From: JAYZVT01 sp050248375
Lineage (GTDB): Bacteria; Pseudomonadota; Alphaproteobacteria; Rhizobiales; Methyloligellaceae
Assembly: GCA_050248375.1 (NCBI GenBank)
Contig: JBFWSL010000077.1
Coordinates: 1-12,712, forward strand
Reading direction: 5' to 3'
Length of the DNA: 12,712 nt
The notes under the pieces are model-generated. The model saw only the letters and a list, made by a program, of their open reading frames with translations. It was not told the DNA's origin and searched no databases. Of this stretch, positions 8,675-12,712 are shown piece by piece; the stretch's first letter is position 1; each line of letters begins with the position of its first letter. Both the position numbers and the translations under genes were made by a program.

Positions 8675-10753
8675 CTAGCGGACTTCCTCGCCGACCGCGG
8701 CGACGCGGGTGTTGACCGGCGAACGGCTCATCAATTCGTCGATGCGCGCGCGTTCCTTGTAGAACTCCGCGAGTTGGCGGCCGGTGAGCTGCTTGCCGCG
8801 CGGCACGGGGATGGTCATCGGGTTCACGTGGCGGTTGTTGACCAGCACCTCGAAGTGCAGGTGCGGGCCGGAGGAAATGCCGGTGTTGCCGACGAAGCCG
8901 ATGACCTGGCCCTGCTGCACCCGGGCGCCCGGGCGCATGTTGGCGGCGAATTTCGACATGTGGCCGTAGGCGGTCTTGTAGCCGTTGGCGTGGCGGATGC
9001 GGACGTAATTGCCGTAACCGCCCTTGCGGCCGGCGACTTCGACGACGCCGCTGCCGGCGGCGAGGATCGGAGTGCCGTGCGGCGCGCCAAAGTCCGTGCC
9101 CAGATGCATCTTGGAGCCGCCGAGGATGGGATGTCGGCGCATGCCGAAGCCGGAGGTGAAACGGCCGCCCTTTACGGGCTTGCGCATCAGGAACTTCTTG
9201 GCGCTGTTGCCGTCGCGATCGTAGAAGTCCACCTCGCCGTCGGGCGTGCGAAAGCGGTAGAACTTGCGGGTCTCGCCCTCGACGCTGATGGCGGTGTAAA
9301 GCAGCTCGCCCGGTTCGGCGCTGTCGTCCTTGAGATCGAAGAAGACTTCGAAGGAATCGCCCGGGCGCACCGGCTGCTTGAAGTCGGTGTCGTAGGAGTG
9401 GACGCGCAGCAGCTTCAGGATCGAGTCCGCGGTCATGCCCTGCGAAAGCGCCGCGTGATAGAAGCTGGTATAGAGGGTCGCGCGCTGCGGATAGCTGGCG
9501 GCGCGAATGGCGGCATCGTCGGAGAGCTCCACCGCCTCGCTGCTGGCGACATATTCGCCGCTGTCATTGCGGGAAACGGTCACCTCGTGCTGGTCGCCGG
9601 TGAAGATGCTGACGCGCACGGGGTCCATCTGGCCGCTGTCGCTGGGGGCGGGCGCCAGCGTGAGGCGCACCTGCTGTCCGGGCTGCAACTGGTTGGGCTG
9701 GAAGGTCGGCGCCATGGCCTCGCCGATGGCCTTGGCCTGCCAGCGCTCGGTGCCGGCGTCGACCAGCAGGCTCATCAGCGTGTTGCCCTTGCGGACAGGG
9801 ATCAGCTTGACCTCGGCGCCCTCGAGAATGGCGGCCTCGGTTTCCAGAGTGGTGCGCTCGACGACAGTGGTGTTCTTCGGCACGAGCGTGTCGGCGGGCG
9901 CCGCCGGACGCAGGTCGCCGGGATGGAACGATGCCCGGTGAATCTGCGCGCCGCCGTCCTCGTTGAAGATGGCCGGGCGCATGGCGTAGGGCTCGTCGGG
10001 AATGACCTCGTCGGAAAGCGCGACAAGGCCGTCCACCATGTCCTCGGAAAGCTCCATGCCGTCCTCTTCCGGCAGGCGCCCGCCGGGCGGGTCCACGAAG
10101 TGGACGGCGACATTCTGGGAGCCGGAGACCACGGCGCCCTCTTCGTTGTCGGAGATGGGATTGAGGTTGGCGTAGAGCTTGAAGGGATTGAAGGCGGGGA
10201 TCTGGGCGTTATCCGGTGGCAGCGCGGTGGCGAGGCGGGCGACCATCCGGGCATAGGGCTTGATGGTGATGTAGTCCTTGCCGCCTCTGCGCTGCACCTC
10301 GGTATCGTGGATGAGGTGTTTGGTGGCGAGGCCCAGCGTACTGCCGACGATGCGGTCGGATTTCTGCCGCGCCACGGTCTGGACGGAGCCGACGGAATGG
10401 AGCTTCTGGGCCGGCTCGAGCGCCGCGAGGCTGACGCGGCGGATGGAGGAGACCACGCCGGTGCCGTCGTCCACGTTCATGGAGCCGTAGACGGTGGCGC
10501 CGATGACGCCGACGCCGACGATGCCGGCGAGGCAGGTGCTGACCAGCCATTTGAAGCGGGCGGCGGCGCCGGAGTCGCCCGGCTCGGGCCGGAAAACGTC
10601 GGCCACATGTTCCTTGTTGACTTTGGGAAGGTAAATCTGGGGGAGGGCGCGATTGCCGGTATAGGCAACCAGGGCGTTCCTGTGACGACGGCGGCCGAGC
10701 AAGCTGCGTGTGTCGATCAAGGTTGCTTCCCCCCATCCGCGGCATCCGCGCAC
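8675..10753 (-). CDS. MepM-like M23 family murein endopeptidase, membrane-anchored
   Basis: The protein is 692 residues from GTG 10753. A basic cytoplasmic N-terminus is followed by one membrane span at about 67-90 (FKWLVSTCLAGIVG...), placing the rest in the periplasm. Residues about 315-367 resemble a LysM/OapA-like domain (LIPVRKGNTLMSLLVDAG). Residues about 427-475 match the middle domain of MepM/Csd3-type enzymes (YTSFYHAALSQGM, then RPGDSFEVFFD). The M23 (LytM) domain covers about 530-650 and has the zinc ligands H550 and D554 in HLGTD and H633 in GPHLHFEV, with catalytic H598 and H631 also present, so it should be active. Such enzymes cut peptide cross-links in peptidoglycan for growth or division. 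GTG 10753 has GAGGGAAG upstream. TTG 10720 with GGGGGGAAG before it is an alternative start, 11 codons shorter. A terminator follows the gene and it has its own promoter, so it is probably monocistronic. Confidence 0.92.
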   Translation of the reverse strand: MRGCRGWGEATLIDTRSLLGRRRHRNALVAYTGNRALPQIYLPKVNKEHVADVFRPEPGDSGAAARFKWLVSTCLAGIVGVGVIGATVYGSMNVDDGTGVVSSIRRVSLAALEPAQKLHSVGSVQTVARQKSDRIVGSTLGLATKHLIHDTEVQRRGGKDYITIKPYARMVARLATALPPDNAQIPAFNPFKLYANLNPISDNEEGAVVSGSQNVAVHFVDPPGGRLPEEDGMELSEDMVDGLVALSDEVIPDEPYAMRPAIFNEDGGAQIHRASFHPGDLRPAAPADTLVPKNTTVVERTTLETEAAILEGAEVKLIPVRKGNTLMSLLVDAGTERWQAKAIGEAMAPTFQPNQLQPGQQVRLTLAPAPSDSGQMDPVRVSIFTGDQHEVTVSRNDSGEYVASSEAVELSDDAAIRAASYPQRATLYTSFYHAALSQGMTADSILKLLRVHSYDTDFKQPVRPGDSFEVFFDLKDDSAEPGELLYTAISVEGETRKFYRFRTPDGEVDFYDRDGNSAKKFLMRKPVKGGRFTSGFGMRRHPILGGSKMHLGTDFGAPHGTPILAAGSGVVEVAGRKGGYGNYVRIRHANGYKTAYGHMSKFAANMRPGARVQQGQVIGFVGNTGISSGPHLHFEVLVNNRHVNPMTIPVPRGKQLTGRQLAEFYKERARIDELMSRSPVNTRVAAVGEEVR

Positions 10754-10832
10754 CGGCCCGACTTCCCTCAGGCTTCAATGGTGCGGCGATTCCGTAGGCT
10801 GGACCCTGTTATCCCTCTGCAAGGCGCCCGCG

Positions 10833-10861
10833 ACTTTGCCGACCGATTAACCCGCTGTCAA
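10833..10861 (-). promoter_or_regulatory. Promoter of the M23 peptidase gene
   Basis: On the minus strand a perfect -35, TTGACA (10861-10856), is followed after 17 bases by CAAAGT (10838-10833), a weak -10 with 3 of 6 matches. The predicted start would leave a leader of about 70 bases before GTG 10753. The -35 lies within a CtrA-like box. Confidence 0.5.
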
Positions 10862-10865
10862 CCAT
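10847..10865. promoter_or_regulatory. CtrA-like full binding site over the peptidase -35
   Basis: TTAACC (10847-10852), five bases, then TCAACCAT (10858-10865). This fits the alphaproteobacterial CtrA box TTAA-N7-TTAA with one mismatch (TCAA), and the second half differs by one base from the TTAACCAT octamer. CtrA sites overlapping the -35 are typical of CtrA-controlled promoters in Caulobacter and relatives. Confidence 0.5.
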
Positions 10866-10965
10866 GTAGAACCGCTGATTTATGAGGGTCCACAATCGGT
10901 TAGGGTCAGTGGTGAGTGTCCTCGCAGGGCCGGAACCAGAATGCTTATTCCCGCTTCACGGACGG

Positions 10966-10973
10966 TTAACCAT
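10966..10973 (+). promoter_or_regulatory. Isolated CtrA-like octamer TTAACCAT
   Basis: An exact match to the 8-base CtrA half-site motif described for Caulobacter and related bacteria lies about 100 bases from the full-site candidate. It is also part of the palindrome GGTTAACC. An 8-mer can occur by chance. Confidence 0.35.
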
Positions 10974-11077
10974 GATGCGCGGGAACTGCTTTCCCGTTCG
11001 TTAACGGGGAAGTTGCACAGTCAAAAGGGCAGCATTGTGACCGCGCCTGGAAATTCGGCAGTTTTCCGCCACGGCGA

Positions 11078-11106
11078 GGGCCCGCAGGGCCCGGCGGCAA
11101 AAAAAA
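11078..11106. repeat. GC-rich hairpin and A8 tract upstream of the rRNA promoter
   Basis: GGGCCC-GCA-GGGCCC (11078-11092) is a perfect 6-bp hairpin with a 3-base loop. It is followed by GGCGGC and a run of eight A (11099-11106). The A-tract, about 23 bases before the -35, is in the place where an UP element would contact the alpha subunit of RNA polymerase. Confidence 0.5.
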
Positions 11107-11128
11107 TCGACAAGGGGAGAGGGAACGC

Positions 11129-11157
11129 TTGACAGCAACGGGGGCAACCCTTAAGTA
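11129..11157 (+). promoter_or_regulatory. Ribosomal RNA operon promoter
   Basis: A perfect -35, TTGACA (11129-11134), is followed after 17 bases by TAAGTA (11152-11157), a poor -10. The A8 tract upstream, and the position about 430 bases before 16S in a gene-free region, support it as the rrn promoter. The -10 assignment is uncertain. Confidence 0.6.
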
Positions 11158-11274
11158 ACGCCTCGCTGCGCGGTTCGGCCGCTTGGCCGCGGCCGGTTGC
11201 GACCGCGCATTTCATAACTCTGGCAAGCGGGGCCAAGTCCGGGGCGACCCGGAAATCGGCGTCTCTTGCGTTTG

Positions 11275-11306
11275 ACTCTCTCGGGAGCTTTTGCTTCCAT
11301 GAGAGT
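11275..11306 (+). other. Hairpin in the rRNA leader
   Basis: ACTCTC (11275-11280) pairs with GAGAGT (11301-11306), and GGGAGC (11283-11288) pairs with GCTTCC (11293-11298) with one G-U pair. The loop is TTTT, and a symmetric 2x2 internal loop separates the two stems. It is a well-supported RNA stem-loop upstream of boxA. Confidence 0.6.
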
Positions 11307-11315
11307 TTGGGGGTT

Positions 11316-11350
11316 CCGCCCTTCGGGTGGCGCCGTCCGGCTCTTTGACA
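11316..11350 (+). promoter_or_regulatory. boxB-like hairpin and boxA antitermination element
   Basis: CCGCCC (11316-11321) and GGGTGG (11325-11330) form a small hairpin in the place of boxB. GCTCTTTGACA at 11340-11350 then differs by one base from the core of the E. coli rrn boxA, GCTCTTTAACA, which binds NusB-S10 and lets RNA polymerase read through the untranslated rRNA operon. The same order, hairpin then boxA, is found in other rrn leaders. Confidence 0.7.
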
Positions 11351-11369
11351 TTGTGGTCAGAAGAAAGGG

Positions 11370-11460
11370 AAACGCAGGCGGCGGAGTCCTGGCGAGTCCG
11401 TGCCCATCAACGTCCTTCGGGGCGGGGCCGGACGAACGAGACTCTGACGATGCTGCGTTT
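11370..11460 (+). other. Nested long-range stem in the rRNA leader
   Basis: Three complementary pairs are nested: AAACGCAG (11370-11377) with CTGCGTTT (11453-11460); GAGTC (11384-11388) with GACTC (11440-11444); and GTCCG (11396-11400) with CGGAC (11429-11433). Together they suggest one structured element of about 91 bases after boxA. Confidence 0.55.
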
Positions 11461-11492
11461 ACCGACACCCATGTCATGTGTCCTTCGGGGCG
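11412..11492 (+). repeat. 13-bp direct repeat in the rRNA leader
   Basis: GTCCTTCGGGGCG occurs exactly at 11412-11424 and 11480-11492. Each copy contains CCTTCGGGG, able to form a small UUCG-type loop. Confidence 0.7.
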
Positions 11493-11544
11493 CGTGACTG
11501 AAATGTCGGGACTCGTCAAATGACGTTGAAATTGCGCAGCCGCT

Positions 11545-11563
11545 ATCCGGGTATCCCCCGGAT
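11545..11563 (+). other. 7-bp hairpin just before 16S rRNA
   Basis: ATCCGGG (11545-11551), loop TATCC, CCCGGAT (11557-11563) is a perfect stem ending 23 bases before the 16S 5' end. It lies in the part of the leader where rRNA processing takes place. Confidence 0.6.
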
Positions 11564-11586
11564 GGTGAAGTCAGAAATCGAACTTT

Positions 11587-12712
<1,126 letters not shown>

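Larger units (their letters stand above)
10754..11586. other. 833-bp non-coding region between the peptidase gene and 16S rRNA
   Basis: No credible protein gene is present; the short open frames here are low-quality. The left part holds the minus-strand peptidase promoter and CtrA-like sites. The middle holds a hairpin at 10989-11012 (CTTTCCCGTT, loop CGTT, AACGGGGAAG, with one G-U pair), a GC palindrome and an A-tract. The right part, from about 11129, is the rRNA promoter and the transcribed leader of the rRNA operon. Confidence 0.85.

Noticed and set aside
8774..10885. 703-codon open frame on the plus strand opposite the M23 peptidase gene
   Set aside because: The product is an Ala/Gly/Val/Asp-rich antisense shadow without domains, while the minus strand encodes a complete M23 enzyme with all zinc ligands and a matching terminator.
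10989..11012. 10-bp hairpin as a terminator
   Set aside because: It has no T-run on either strand and no gene ends into it; left as an unexplained hairpin in the intergenic region.
10941..11132. 63-codon open frame upstream of the rRNA operon
   Set aside because: It has no domain and no ribosome site, and it overlaps a hairpin, a GC palindrome and the A-tract by the rRNA promoter.
11272..11300. TTGACT-N17-TTCCAT as an rRNA P2 promoter
   Set aside because: The -10 match is poor and both elements lie in the arms of a well-formed leader hairpin, which explains the sequence better.
11345..11373. TTGACA as a second rRNA promoter -35
   Set aside because: The hexamer is part of the boxA element GCTCTTTGACA, and nothing resembling a -10 lies 16-18 bases downstream (GGAAAC).

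Overview
The window is chromosomal DNA from an alphaproteobacterium. The partial 16S rRNA at the right end has the short helix-17 region and other alphaproteobacterial signature stretches. The gene order ptsP - membrane HTH gene - prfA - prmC - DUF4167 gene - clpB is one I know from Rhizobiales and Parvibaculum-like genomes. Assignment below class level is tentative. The DNA is GC-rich, so long open frames appear opposite the true genes; the two largest, opposite clpB and opposite the M23 peptidase, were rejected.

Layout from the left. The 3' end of ptsP (nitrogen-PTS enzyme I) carries its catalytic-Cys motif. Next comes a membrane-anchored helix-turn-helix protein with a long Pro/Ala-rich linker (475-1371), then prfA (release factor 1) and prmC (the methyltransferase that modifies release-factor GGQ motifs), a functionally coupled pair. 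A gap of about 425 bp without a convincing gene precedes a small basic DUF4167 protein. A convergent MOSC-domain gene follows on the minus strand. It is divergent from clpB, and the 185-bp region between them holds promoter-like elements for both directions. Behind clpB lies a small 2-oxoglutarate/Fe(II) oxygenase-like gene, with a strong 15-bp hairpin just before its ribosome binding site. Convergent to that gene is a MepM-like M23 murein endopeptidase on the minus strand, with its own rho-independent terminator.

From 10754 to 11586 there is no gene. This stretch holds the peptidase promoter with a CtrA-like box over its -35, an isolated CtrA-like octamer, an rRNA promoter with an A-tract, and a leader of about 420 nt with a boxA antitermination element and several hairpins. 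The 16S rRNA gene then runs off the right edge.

Most of the content is housekeeping: translation termination (prfA, prmC, rRNA), protein disaggregation (clpB), nitrogen-PTS signalling (ptsP) and wall remodelling (M23). I did not find a convincing new multi-gene system. The most interesting signals are regulatory: CtrA-like sites at the peptidase promoter, dense GANTC sites and nested structure in the rRNA leader, and the hairpin between clpB and the oxygenase gene.
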